Positions 1 to 7,169 of a stretch of DNA of 64,000 nt are shown here, in pieces; position 1 is the first letter of the stretch, and every line of letters starts with the position of its first letter. The notes below the pieces were generated by a model. That model was given only the letters and a program-made list of their open reading frames with translations, was not told the DNA's origin and did not search any database. The stretch lies in contig JAYODW010000029.1 in assembly GCA_038116745.1 (NCBI GenBank), positions 1-64,000 on the forward strand. The letters are read 5' to 3'. This stretch comes from JAYODW01 sp038116745. GTDB taxonomy: Bacteria; Pseudomonadota; Gammaproteobacteria; Ga0077536. The translations under genes were made by a program, and so were the position numbers.

Positions 1-30
1 GTGCTGGTCACACAATCTGTGATTCCCTGA
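1..30 (+). CDS. C-terminal tail of the gene upstream of mltG (possibly pabC)
   Basis: The first nine codons read VLVTQSVIP and end in TGA at 28-30, which overlaps the ATG of mltG in a TGATG junction. In many gammaproteobacteria the gene directly before mltG is pabC (aminodeoxychorismate lyase), so that is the likeliest identity. The remaining residues are too few to prove it; the call rests on position and translational coupling. Confidence 0.35.
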   Translation: MLVTQSVIP

Positions 31-1043
31 TGCGGAAGACCCGTTGGATTCTGGGTATCCTGGCTTGTAACCTCTTGATAGCGGCAATCTGTCTTGGGGC
101 GTTCTGGCGGCAGATGTCAGGTGAACTGCAAGCGCCTATGGCGGTAGACGGGCCGATCCTGTTCCAAGTCGTTCGCGGGGTAAGTTTCAGTAGTGTGGCT
201 CGGTCGTTGGAAAATAGAGGGTGGATCGATAGCCATCAGGCGCTTGTCTGGTTCGGCCGACTCACTGGGCTTCCACTGGAGGTCCAGGCTGGAACCTATG
301 AAATATTGCCGAATCTCACGCTCGAGCGCTTCCTCGCTAAGCTGGCCAGAGGCGAAACGAAAACATTTTCTGTGACTTTCGTGGAAGGCTCGAATTTTCG
401 CGAAATCCGGGCTGTTCTCGCGCAGCAGTCGTATCTGCAGCACTCGCTGGACAATCTCGACGATGAGCAAGTCGCACGGGAGCTGGCGCTAGAGGCGCCG
501 TCGCCGGAAGGTCTGATTTTTCCCGCCACTTATTTCTATCAGGATGGCTCGGATGATCTGTCGCTTCTCCGGCGGGCAGCTGACCGGATGCAGCAGGTGT
601 TGCTAACGGCGTGGCGTGAAAGGAAGTCCGGGCTGCCTTACCGTTCTCCCTACGAGACGTTGATCATGGCTTCAATTGTCGAAAAAGAGACAGCACTCGC
701 TGACGAAAGACCGCTTGTTGCTGGAGTCTTTGTCCGGCGTTTGCAACGTGGCATGAAGTTGCAGACTGATCCTACCGTTATTTTTGGGCTCGGGGCCGAA
801 TTCGACGGCGATCTCAGGCATCAGCATTTAAAAACGGACACTCCCTATAACACCTACACACGTCGCGGTCTGCCGCCAACACCTATTGCTATGCCGGGCG
901 AGGCGGCAATAAAGGCGGCATTGCATCCAGCCGAGGGTGATGCCCTGTTTTTTGTAGCGACCGGAGACGGCGGACACCACTTTTCAGCATCGCTGGATGA
1001 GCACAACGCGGCAGTGCGCCGCTACCAGCTAGGAATGGAGTAG
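30..1043 (+). CDS. mltG: Endolytic murein transglycosylase MltG (YceG-like)
   Basis: Inner-membrane lytic transglycosylase that cuts nascent glycan strands and acts as a terminase of peptidoglycan polymerisation. The 337-residue protein has one N-terminal membrane segment (about residues 5-27), then a LysM-like portion and the YceG catalytic domain. The signature SIVEKETA is present and its catalytic glutamate falls at residue 218; downstream LQTDPTVIFGLG and the YNTY..GLPPTPI block are typical of the family. The ATG overlaps the stop of the preceding gene, and tmk starts 6 bp after the stop, so this is part of the mltG-tmk-holB-pilZ operon. Length is normal and nothing is missing. Confidence 0.96.
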   Translation: MRKTRWILGILACNLLIAAICLGAFWRQMSGELQAPMAVDGPILFQVVRGVSFSSVARSLENRGWIDSHQALVWFGRLTGLPLEVQAGTYEILPNLTLERFLAKLARGETKTFSVTFVEGSNFREIRAVLAQQSYLQHSLDNLDDEQVARELALEAPSPEGLIFPATYFYQDGSDDLSLLRRAADRMQQVLLTAWRERKSGLPYRSPYETLIMASIVEKETALADERPLVAGVFVRRLQRGMKLQTDPTVIFGLGAEFDGDLRHQHLKTDTPYNTYTRRGLPPTPIAMPGEAAIKAALHPAEGDALFFVATGDGGHHFSASLDEHNAAVRRYQLGME

Positions 1044-1049
1044 ATCGCT

Positions 1050-1673
1050 TTGCGGGATGGATTTTTCCTCACGCTTGAAGGGATCGAGGGGGCGGGTAAA
1101 ACCACTGCACGGGAGTTTATCGCTGCAGAGCTAAGGGGAAATGGTGTAAATGTGCTGGAGACCAGGGAACCCGGCGGAACAGAGCTTGGAGAAAAAATTC
1201 GCGCCTTGTTGCTGGATCCTGGACAAAACCGGATGTCAGCACTGGCCGAATTATTGTTGATATTTGCAGCGAGAGCGCAGCACCTTGAAGAGGTCATAAC
1301 GCCAGCGTTGGAAAGCGGATTTTTCGTGATCTGCGACCGCTTCACAGATGCGACTTTCGCCTACCAGGGAAGCGGGCGCGGCCTAGACCTGACCCTAATT
1401 CAGACCCTAGCGGACCTGGTCCATCCCAGAATCCAACCCGATCTGACGGTCGTTCTGGACACGAGCCCTCAAAAGGGTCTGGCCAGAGCGCGGCGCCGCG
1501 GAGAGCTCGATCGATTTGAACGGGAGCGCGTAGAGTTTTTTGAGCGGGTACGGGCAGGCTACATTGCTCGCACGCGTTCGGACCCTGAGCGCTATTTCGT
1601 GCTGGATGGCGATCGTCCTCTGGCTGCAGTCAAGACTGATCTCGGGCGCCTGCTTGAGCGGCTCTGCGTATGA
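1050..1673 (+). CDS. tmk: Thymidylate kinase
   Basis: Phosphorylates dTMP to dTDP with ATP for DNA synthesis. The 207-residue protein carries the P-loop EGIEGAGKTT (residues 10-19), the DRF/Y-type motif CDRFTDAT near residue 95, and the arginine-rich LID stretch RARRRGELDRF. The start is TTG at 1050; no in-frame ATG lies nearby, and an AGGA/GGAG stretch at 1031-1040 serves as ribosome-binding site. The stop overlaps the holB ATG (ATGA), indicating translational coupling. Standard family length. Confidence 0.96.
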   Translation: MRDGFFLTLEGIEGAGKTTAREFIAAELRGNGVNVLETREPGGTELGEKIRALLLDPGQNRMSALAELLLIFAARAQHLEEVITPALESGFFVICDRFTDATFAYQGSGRGLDLTLIQTLADLVHPRIQPDLTVVLDTSPQKGLARARRRGELDRFERERVEFFERVRAGYIARTRSDPERYFVLDGDRPLAAVKTDLGRLLERLCV

Positions 1674-2671
1674 CGGCTCCGTATCCCTGGCTGGCTCAAG
1701 CCTGGAAGACGCTGCACTCTGAATCACATGCGCAACAGATGGCGCACGCCTATCTGTTGCGAGGGAGATCGGGGTTGGGTAAGGAGGAGTTGGCAAATAC
1801 CTTCGCCAATTTTCTCGTATGCGAAGCTCAATCAGCAGGAGAGGCCTGCGGCGCCTGTCGAGGCTGTTTGTTGCGATTGTCTGGAAATCACCCGGACCTT
1901 ACGCTGGTCAAGCCCGCGGAGGAGGGCAAGAAAATCCAGATTGACCAGATACGGGATCTGATCGATTTCTTTTCTCTTAGACCCCATTTTGGCGCAAAGA
2001 AGATAGCTTTAATTCTAACGGCGGAGCTATTGAACAACGCCGCCGCGAACGCTTTACTGAAAATCCTGGAAGAACCGCCTCCGGGCGGTATCCTCTTTCT
2101 CGTGAACCATGCGCCGGCCCCTGTTCCGGCGACGATTCTCAGCCGCTGCAGACGGCTGGAGCTGCGGCAACCCGACGAAAGCACAGTCATTCGATGGCTT
2201 GCGGAGCAAAATCTTGGCAACGACCCTGCTCACGCACCGGTTGCGCAGACATCTTTTTCCGGCGGGCCTCGGGAGAGGCGGGCTGTTCTTCGGGGCGAAA
2301 GCGAGCCCTGTTTTGATGTTCTAGCGGAAACTCTTTGCTCAATCACAGAGCACGCCATCACACCAGTACAAGCGGCAGAGCGCTTCCGAATGTTTTCGGC
2401 TGATGAGGTGCACCTTGCACTTGAGTCGCTGCTTGCGTCCGTGCTTCAGCTTCTTTTCGGAGCAGCGATTAAACCTCTTCAAGCCAACAACGTGACAAGT
2501 GCTCGTTTGCAGTGGCTGGCGGATCACTTAAACTCGCGGACCGTATTTGGTTTCCTGGATCGACTCAGAGAGTCGCGAGAAGTGCTGAGAAAATCTGCTG
2601 GTGTTCGGGGCAACGAAGCCCTGGAAACTATCTTTCTGCACTGGGGATCGTTGAAAAAGGAACACTTATGA
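1670..2671 (+). CDS. holB: DNA polymerase III subunit delta'
   Basis: Clamp-loader subunit of the replicative polymerase. The 333-residue protein shows the AAA+ N-terminus with a degenerate P-loop (RGRSGLGKEE, residues 31-40), the four-cysteine zinc site (C51, C60, C63, C66), the LLKILEEPP segment and the SRC motif (ILSRCRR) that supplies the arginine finger to neighbouring subunits. The degenerate nucleotide site is usual for delta', which does not hydrolyse ATP. It overlaps tmk upstream and pilZ downstream by 4 bp each (ATGA), so the four genes are translated as a unit. Confidence 0.96.
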   Translation: MTAPYPWLAQAWKTLHSESHAQQMAHAYLLRGRSGLGKEELANTFANFLVCEAQSAGEACGACRGCLLRLSGNHPDLTLVKPAEEGKKIQIDQIRDLIDFFSLRPHFGAKKIALILTAELLNNAAANALLKILEEPPPGGILFLVNHAPAPVPATILSRCRRLELRQPDESTVIRWLAEQNLGNDPAHAPVAQTSFSGGPRERRAVLRGESEPCFDVLAETLCSITEHAITPVQAAERFRMFSADEVHLALESLLASVLQLLFGAAIKPLQANNVTSARLQWLADHLNSRTVFGFLDRLRESREVLRKSAGVRGNEALETIFLHWGSLKKEHL

Positions 2672-3024
2672 GCGCATCAGGGAAATCTCCCCGGCAGGGG
2701 ATCTTATCGCTGACAATCCGCGACAAAAGCTCCCTGTACGCGGCCTATATGCCGTTTGTGAAAAACGGCGGTTTGTTCATTCCAACCAACAAGACCTACC
2801 AGCTTGGTGACGAAGTCTTCATGCTTCTGACGATTACAGATAGTAAAGAGAAACTGCCCGTTGCTGGACGAGTTGTCTGGATTACACCGAAAGGTGCGCA
2901 GGGCAACCGTACTGCAGGGATAGGCGTTCAATTCAGCGAACTCGATAATGGAGCTACGCGCAACAAAATCGAGACCCAGCTGGCTGGTGCGCTGAAGTCA
3001 GAGCGCCAGACTCACACTATGTGA
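2668..3024 (+). CDS. pilZ: Type IV pilus assembly protein PilZ
   Basis: A 118-residue single-domain PilZ protein needed for type IV pilus biogenesis, acting in the cytoplasm with PilB and FimX in characterised species. The core GILSLTIRDKSSLYAAYMP, NGGLFIPTN and VVWITPKGAQGNR blocks and the THTM C-terminus closely match the Pseudomonas/Xanthomonas type. The RxxxR and D/NxSxxG c-di-GMP-binding motifs are absent, as usual for this subclass, so it probably does not bind the nucleotide itself. Start chosen at the ATG overlapping the holB stop; the frame is open further upstream but that would run inside holB. Confidence 0.95.
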   Translation: MSASGKSPRQGILSLTIRDKSSLYAAYMPFVKNGGLFIPTNKTYQLGDEVFMLLTITDSKEKLPVAGRVVWITPKGAQGNRTAGIGVQFSELDNGATRNKIETQLAGALKSERQTHTM

Positions 3025-3113
3025 TGTTCTGCGCCCGGGTTGGCCATGGTCCGGCGCCGAAGTGTTTTTTGGCGATAAAGCTACCATCTGTCATCGATTG
3101 AGCTGAGGTTGTT

Positions 3114-3896
3114 TTGACTATCTGCCTGGCTGATTCTCACTGTCATCTGCCCCTGATTGAATGTGGGGATGATGGTGTGAGCGGAGTGATCGCACGGGCG
3201 CATGAAGCAGGGGTAGCTTATCTCCTGTGCGTCTCGGTCGACCTGGAGAGTGTGCATGACGTTCTGCATGCTGCCCGTCGGTACGCATCCGTCCGCGCCA
3301 GTGTTGGCGTTCATCCGAATGCCTCCACGGAAACAAGAGAACCTTCGATAGCAGAGCTAGTAGCGCTAGCCCAAGCGCCGGAAGTGGTCGCGCTCGGAGA
3401 GACCGGACTGGATTATTTCTACGGTGCAGAAAACGCTGAAACGCAACAGCGCAGACTGAGAACGCATATTGCCGCGGCTCGTGAGGTTGAAAAACCGCTC
3501 ATCATCCACTGTCGCGATGCTTCGGCGGATTTGCTTGCAATCCTGCGCAGCGAGGGTGCAGCCGAGGTTGGCGGTGTTATGCACTGCTTTGTGGACGACT
3601 GGGCAACGGCTGCAGCTGCGCTCGGGCTGGGCTTCTATATTTCCTTCTCCGGAATACTAACCTTTAAAAGCGCGGCGGATATAAGAGCTGTGGCATCCCG
3701 AGTGCCTTCGGAGCGTTTGCTGGTGGAAACCGATTCTCCGTGGCTCGCACCTGTGCCGCGCCGCGGCAAGCAGAACGAGCCAGCGTATGTGGCCCATACC
3801 GCGGCGTGCCTCGCGGAAATCAGAGGTATTACTGTAGAGGAGGTCGCTGAAATTACAACGGCGAACTACCTCAGGCTTTTCCAACTAGAGCCTTGA
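3114..3896 (+). CDS. tatD: TatD-family metal-dependent hydrolase (deoxyribonuclease)
   Basis: A 260-residue TIM-barrel metallohydrolase of the TatD/YcfH family, members of which act as 3'-5' exonucleases on DNA. Metal ligands are visible: HxH in DSHCHL (H9, H11), the glutamate of VALGETGLDY, the histidine of IHCRDA, the histidine in MHCF and the aspartate of ETDSPWLAP. The start is TTG at 3114 with GAGG a few bases upstream; no better ATG precedes the DSHCHL motif. It follows pilZ after an 89-bp gap, as in the usual tmk-holB-pilZ-tatD order. The YcfH subgroup name would fit equally well. Confidence 0.93.
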   Translation: MTICLADSHCHLPLIECGDDGVSGVIARAHEAGVAYLLCVSVDLESVHDVLHAARRYASVRASVGVHPNASTETREPSIAELVALAQAPEVVALGETGLDYFYGAENAETQQRRLRTHIAAAREVEKPLIIHCRDASADLLAILRSEGAAEVGGVMHCFVDDWATAAAALGLGFYISFSGILTFKSAADIRAVASRVPSERLLVETDSPWLAPVPRRGKQNEPAYVAHTAACLAEIRGITVEEVAEITTANYLRLFQLEP

Positions 3897-3904
3897 GTTT
3901 CGGC

Positions 3905-4309
3905 TTAGGAGACTTTCTTCTGTAGCCAGAAGCCTGCAAACATTGCGCCCGCGAAAACCATGACCTCGACAGACCCACTGCCGAGCGCGGTGAGCGCAGG
4001 TCCCGGGCAGAAACCTGCCATTCCCCAGCCAACGCCGAACATCAGCGCGCCCAGAATTAAACGACTGTCGATGTCGCGCCGGGTTGGAATCTGAAAAGCG
4101 TCAGCAAGAACCGGCATCGGGCGTTTCAGGACCCAGCGATAACCGATGAAAGTGATCGCGACTGCGCCTCCCATTACAAACATGAGTGCGGGATCCCATG
4201 CGCCCGTCACATCGAGGAAGGCCAGCACTTTCTCTGGCTGAGTCATCCCAGAAATTCCGAGACCGATCGAAAACAACAAACCCAGGGCGAGGAAGTTGAG
4301 TGCTCTCAT
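3905..4309 (-). CDS. YeeE/YedE-like sulfur transporter, second half (DUF6691-type)
   Basis: A 134-residue inner-membrane protein with about four hydrophobic segments. It has the GWGMAGFCPGPAL motif whose cysteine belongs to the sulfur-relay pathway of YeeE/YedE transporters. Its N-terminus abuts the stop of the companion half with no spacing, so the two are made together and probably assemble as one permease, equivalent to a split YeeE. The family moves thiosulfate or related reduced sulfur; the exact substrate here is not readable. It converges on tatD with only 8 bp between them. Confidence 0.88.
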   Translation of the reverse strand: MRALNFLALGLLFSIGLGISGMTQPEKVLAFLDVTGAWDPALMFVMGGAVAITFIGYRWVLKRPMPVLADAFQIPTRRDIDSRLILGALMFGVGWGMAGFCPGPALTALGSGSVEVMVFAGAMFAGFWLQKKVS

Positions 4310-4744
4310 TTACGCTGTCCCCGCGAGAACATGTCTGATCAGAAAAACGGCAACGATTCCTGCGGCCATGAAAGTCAGCGTGGCGATCAGCGAACGTGGC
4401 GATAACCGGGACATCCCACAAACGCCATGGCCAGAAGTACAGCCTCCGCCTAAACGCGTCCCGAATCCGACCAATAACCCAGCGAGGACCAGCCATCCAT
4501 AGTTCTCCGTGATCGCCCCGGGCATCGACGCTGGTAGGGCTGTAGTCAAGACCGCTCCACCAATCAACATACCGGCGAGAAACAGAATGTTGTTCAGCCG
4601 TCCATCGGAACTGGGTGAGATCGCGCTGGACGCGATGCCGCTGACTCCGAGAATCCGCCCGTTCAATCCCAGCATTAGGACTGCGGCAGTCCCTATCAGT
4701 GCACCGCCGAACAGAGCAGCTGGAATGCTTCCAGGTTCGATCAT
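4310..4744 (-). CDS. YeeE/YedE-like sulfur transporter, first half
   Basis: A 144-residue membrane protein with several hydrophobic helices and the conserved block GGGCTSGHGVCG around residues 103-114, the hallmark of YeeE/YedE domains. Its cysteines are thought to pass the sulfur substrate through the membrane. It lies 44 bp downstream of the TSUP permease gene and directly abuts the second half. Split two-gene versions of this transporter commonly sit beside persulfide dioxygenase or BigR-type regulators; neither is found here. Function inferred from the family. Confidence 0.9.
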   Translation of the reverse strand: MIEPGSIPAALFGGALIGTAAVLMLGLNGRILGVSGIASSAISPSSDGRLNNILFLAGMLIGGAVLTTALPASMPGAITENYGWLVLAGLLVGFGTRLGGGCTSGHGVCGMSRLSPRSLIATLTFMAAGIVAVFLIRHVLAGTA

Positions 4745-4788
4745 ATCGCTCCTCTCATTGTTGTTTTCTGGAAACGCGCCTGGGTGCG

Positions 4789-5712
4789 CTACCGCACCGC
4801 TTGTTTGATTGAGCCGGGATTCGCGATATCTCGCTCAGGCCTTAGCCTGGATGCGAAATAGAACGCGAGCGCGACCGTCAGCTCAAAGCCGACCACAGCT
4901 GCCAGTGCCAGCCCTCGACTGGTATGAAATATTTCCGCTGCCAAGGTGCTCCCTTCGGCGGCGATGAGGAAGCTCGCCACAAAAAGTACGAAAAAACCGA
5001 ATCCGCGCTGAAGCTGTGCGCCAGACAGCGAGCTGGCCAGGCGACTTCCAAGCACTGTGCCCAGGATTGCGAGAGTGCTCACGATTGCAGCGGAGCGCAC
5101 ATCGACCGGCACGTGAGCGATGTATCCAGCCAGGCCTGCAAAACATTTCATAGCTATGACCAGCAGTGATGTGCCTACTGCCGCGTGCATGGGTAATCCC
5201 CCCAGGAGCGCAAGCGCAGGCACTACCAGGAATCCACCCCCGGCGCCAACCAGTCCCGTCACAATGCCAACGACGAAACCGTCAACGATAATTTTCGTCC
5301 AGCTCCTGCCCCCGTCGGCTGTGACGTTCCCCCCATGGAGCGGAGCGGGGGATTTCTTTTTCACCATAGCTACGCCGCTCCCGATCATTACGCCGGCAAA
5401 TAGCAGGAGCAGCAGTACGTCTGCTATGTAAACCGCAAGCCGGCCGCCCGAGTACGCGCCGACCATTCCAGCGCAGCCAAATATGATTCCGGTTCTCCAG
5501 CGGACATTACCATTGCGGGAATGCGGGAGCAGGGCAGCGAGACTCGCCAGCCCGACTACCAGAAGCGAGGTGGCTATCGCGACCTTTGCGTCAAGGCCGA
5601 CAACGTAGACCAACAAAGGAACAGTCAAAATAGAACCGCCGCCGCCCGTCAGACCGAGCAACAATCCAATCACGACGCCGGCAAACAGGACCAGTACGGT
5701 AGACAAGGTCAT
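4789..5712 (-). CDS. TSUP (TauE/SafE) family permease, probable sulfite/sulfoacetate-type exporter
   Basis: A 307-residue inner-membrane protein with two homologous four-helix halves, each opening with a glycine-rich signature (LLGLTGGGGSILTVPLL near residue 18 and GLVGAGGGFLVVPAL near residue 158). The family moves sulfur-containing anions such as sulfite or organosulfonates, usually outward. It is first in a three-gene minus-strand operon with the YeeE/YedE halves, suggesting import or sulfur relay coupled to export of an oxidised product. The ribosome-binding site GAGGAAAA lies 6-13 bases before the ATG. Confidence 0.88.
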   Translation of the reverse strand: MTLSTVLVLFAGVVIGLLLGLTGGGGSILTVPLLVYVVGLDAKVAIATSLLVVGLASLAALLPHSRNGNVRWRTGIIFGCAGMVGAYSGGRLAVYIADVLLLLLFAGVMIGSGVAMVKKKSPAPLHGGNVTADGGRSWTKIIVDGFVVGIVTGLVGAGGGFLVVPALALLGGLPMHAAVGTSLLVIAMKCFAGLAGYIAHVPVDVRSAAIVSTLAILGTVLGSRLASSLSGAQLQRGFGFFVLFVASFLIAAEGSTLAAEIFHTSRGLALAAVVGFELTVALAFYFASRLRPERDIANPGSIKQAVR

Positions 5713-5751
5713 GGCGAAGTTTTCCTCGCGGCACGAAATGGCGTAAAGGAT

Positions 5752-5781
5752 ATATTACTTTTGAGAATATAGTTAGAACAA
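5752..5781 (-). promoter_or_regulatory. Candidate sigma-70 promoter of the TSUP/YeeE operon
   Basis: On the minus strand TTGTTC (5776-5781) and TAATAT (5752-5757) are separated by 18 bp, about 40 bp ahead of the TSUP start codon. The -10 overlaps an inverted repeat ATATT (5752-5756) / AATAT (5766-5770), and a perfect ATTCGAAT palindrome sits just upstream at 5782-5789. These could be regulator sites, but no regulator gene is next to the operon. The boxes match the consensus moderately; the start of transcription is not shown by sequence alone. Confidence 0.45.
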
Positions 5782-5862
5782 ATTCGAATAACTGTTTGAA
5801 CCAGAACAAACTGCGGCGCTTGGAACAATGAGCGCGAACCAACCATCCAGGCTATTGCGGCA

Positions 5863-5875
5863 AAGGTGTCACCTT
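5863..5875. repeat. 13-bp inverted repeat AAGGTG-T-CACCTT
   Basis: A perfect 6-bp inverted repeat with a one-base centre, in the non-coding stretch left of dif. It is close to the -35 side of neither neighbouring gene, so its role is unknown; it has operator-like symmetry. Confidence 0.5.
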
Positions 5876-5947
5876 AGCCACCTGGCCAGGGCGACTGTTT
5901 GCACAGGTGGTGGCTGCACATGACCATGACATTAACGTCTTGATTCA

Positions 5948-5961
5948 GCTGGTTAACCAGC
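5948..5961. repeat. 14-bp perfect palindrome GCTGGTTAACCAGC
   Basis: Uninterrupted dyad 85 bp left of dif, of a length and symmetry typical of dimeric regulator sites. It does not fit the MatP matS consensus. No nearby gene obviously uses it, since the SDR gene to the right is transcribed toward it and the TSUP gene starts about 240 bp away. Confidence 0.5.
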
Positions 5962-6045
5962 ATTTTGGCGGATGGTGCCTTGGAGGTAACCGTCACGTCC
6001 GGGAGCTTTTGGGCTCAGGTGTCATCCAGAAGTGCCATAGATATA

Positions 6046-6073
6046 ACTTCGCATAATGTATATTATGTTAAAT
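6046..6073 (+). other. dif: Chromosome dimer resolution site dif (XerC/XerD recombination site)
   Basis: The left (XerC) arm is ACTTCGCATAA at 6046-6056, the 6-bp centre TGTATA at 6057-6062, and the right (XerD) arm TTATGTTAAAT at 6063-6073. Compared with the E. coli dif as I recall it, 25 of 28 positions agree and the last 24 are identical; the three differences are all in the outer XerC arm, at positions that vary between gammaproteobacteria. Layout (11-6-11) is exact. XerCD recombine here to resolve chromosome dimers at division, under FtsK control. Orientation of nearby GGGNAGGG sites supports the call. Only one copy is seen, so nothing integrated by dif targeting is evident. Confidence 0.95.
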
Positions 6074-6194
6074 TAAATAATTACCTAAGGTCTGACGTGT
6101 TCATGGGCCAGATTGTTCCTGACATGTCCAGGTCGTCTTCTACACTTGGTCGGTGTTTACCTACGATTCTTCGGAACAAAAACAACGTGCTTCC

Positions 6195-6956
6195 CTAATC
6201 GCCGCCTAGCCAACCACCGTCAACGGCCAGTACGGACCCCGTTGTGAAACTCGAGGCAGAACTTGCGAAATAAAGCGCGGCACCAACAACTTCCTCAGGC
6301 TGGCCGCCGCGCTGCAGCGCCATCTTCGCCGCGCGCTCGCTGAAGATATCCATATCCCATGCTTTTGAGATGTCGGTAAGAAACGGGCCGGCCATGATGC
6401 AGTTCACTCTGACAGTTGGGCCATACGCATGCGCGAACGCCTGGGTCAGCATGTTTAAGCCCGCCTTAGCCGCGCCGTAGGGCTGAGAGCCCGGAGAAGC
6501 TGTCTGGGAGGCGGTACTGGATATGTTGATGATGGTTCCGCCGCCCGCATTAGCCATCTGTGGTCCGAGAACAGCCATGAGACGGAAAGGCGCTTTCAGA
6601 TTCAGTCCGACAACTTTGTCAAAGAGAGCTTCTGAAACCTCGTAAAGACTGGGATAGAGCGGTGACATGCCGGCGTTGTTCACCAGAATGTCGACTTGGC
6701 CCAAGGCTGCGTTCACCGCGTCTACCATTGGTTCCAGGTCATCCCAATTTCCGAGATGGCAGGCATAGGGGAATGCACGTCGTCCAAGCGCTTCGACTTC
6801 TTTGGCTACTGATTCGCAGGCGTCGAGCTTTCGACTCACGATCGCGACGTCAGCCCCTCTCTCTGCGAACGCCAGCGCCATCTGACGGCCTAAACCGCGG
6901 CTACCACCGGTCACCAGGGCAACGCTGCCTGTGAGATCAAATAAATCTGTGGTCAT
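6195..6956 (-). CDS. SDR-family oxidoreductase
   Basis: A 253-residue classical short-chain dehydrogenase/reductase. The NAD(P) motif TGGSRGLG is at residues 16-23, NNAG follows mid-protein, and the catalytic Ser (NISSTAS) and YxxxK (YGAAK) are present; the C-terminus LAVDGGW is typical. Start is the ATG at 6956 before TTDLFDLTG; the frame stays open upstream but adds a non-family extension. It lies downstream of the 2-oxoacid oxidoreductase operon, yet a terminator at 7040-7063 separates them, so it may have its own promoter. Substrate unknown; probably a hydroxyacyl-CoA or alcohol given the neighbourhood. Confidence 0.9.
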   Translation of the reverse strand: MTTDLFDLTGSVALVTGGSRGLGRQMALAFAERGADVAIVSRKLDACESVAKEVEALGRRAFPYACHLGNWDDLEPMVDAVNAALGQVDILVNNAGMSPLYPSLYEVSEALFDKVVGLNLKAPFRLMAVLGPQMANAGGGTIINISSTASQTASPGSQPYGAAKAGLNMLTQAFAHAYGPTVRVNCIMAGPFLTDISKAWDMDIFSERAAKMALQRGGQPEEVVGAALYFASSASSFTTGSVLAVDGGWLGGD

Positions 6957-7039
6957 AGGAAATACTCCGGCTCCGACGTTTGCCAAGCTGAGCGGCAACA
7001 AGTCCTGTTCGTTTGTCCATGTCGGCGGTCAGGCCGCCC

Positions 7040-7063
7040 AAAAAAAAGGCCCATCACTGGGCC
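7040..7063 (-). terminator. Rho-independent terminator after the korB-like gene
   Basis: On the minus strand GGCCCA, loop GTGA and TGGGCC form a 6-bp GC-rich stem (7048-7063), followed immediately by eight T residues (7047-7040). It sits about 107 bp downstream of the korB-like stop and would end transcription of the FrhB-KorA-KorB operon before the SDR gene. Confidence 0.85.
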
Positions 7064-7169
7064 CGGACCAAAACAACCAGTCGCAGGCAGGCCGCGCGCG
7101 CAGCCTGCTGCTTAGCTTGGTTAAGGAGGAGGAAATGGTCAAATGGGGAAACGCGGGCAGTCACTCCAA

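Larger units (their letters stand above)
5713..6194. other. 482-bp non-coding replication-terminus region
   Basis: No convincing gene lies here; the short open frames lack homology-like features and one runs straight across dif. The stretch contains the TSUP promoter (5752-5789), a 13-bp dyad AAGGTG-T-CACCTT (5863-5875), a 14-bp palindrome GCTGGTTAACCAGC (5948-5961) and the dif site (6046-6073). Around dif the DNA is clearly AT-rich compared with the GC-rich surroundings. Confidence 0.8.

Noticed and set aside
5986..5998. Possible MatP matS site (contains CGTCAC)
   Set aside because: Only about eight of thirteen positions fit the consensus GTGACRNYGTCAC.
6042..6076. Resemblance of ATAACTTCGCATAATGTAT to a loxP arm
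   Set aside because: The match is limited to one arm; the whole 28 bp fit dif with the correct 11-6-11 layout, so dif explains it.
5965..6198. 77-codon plus-strand open frame across dif
   Set aside because: It has no family features, no ribosome-binding site of note, and spans the recombination site; treated as chance.
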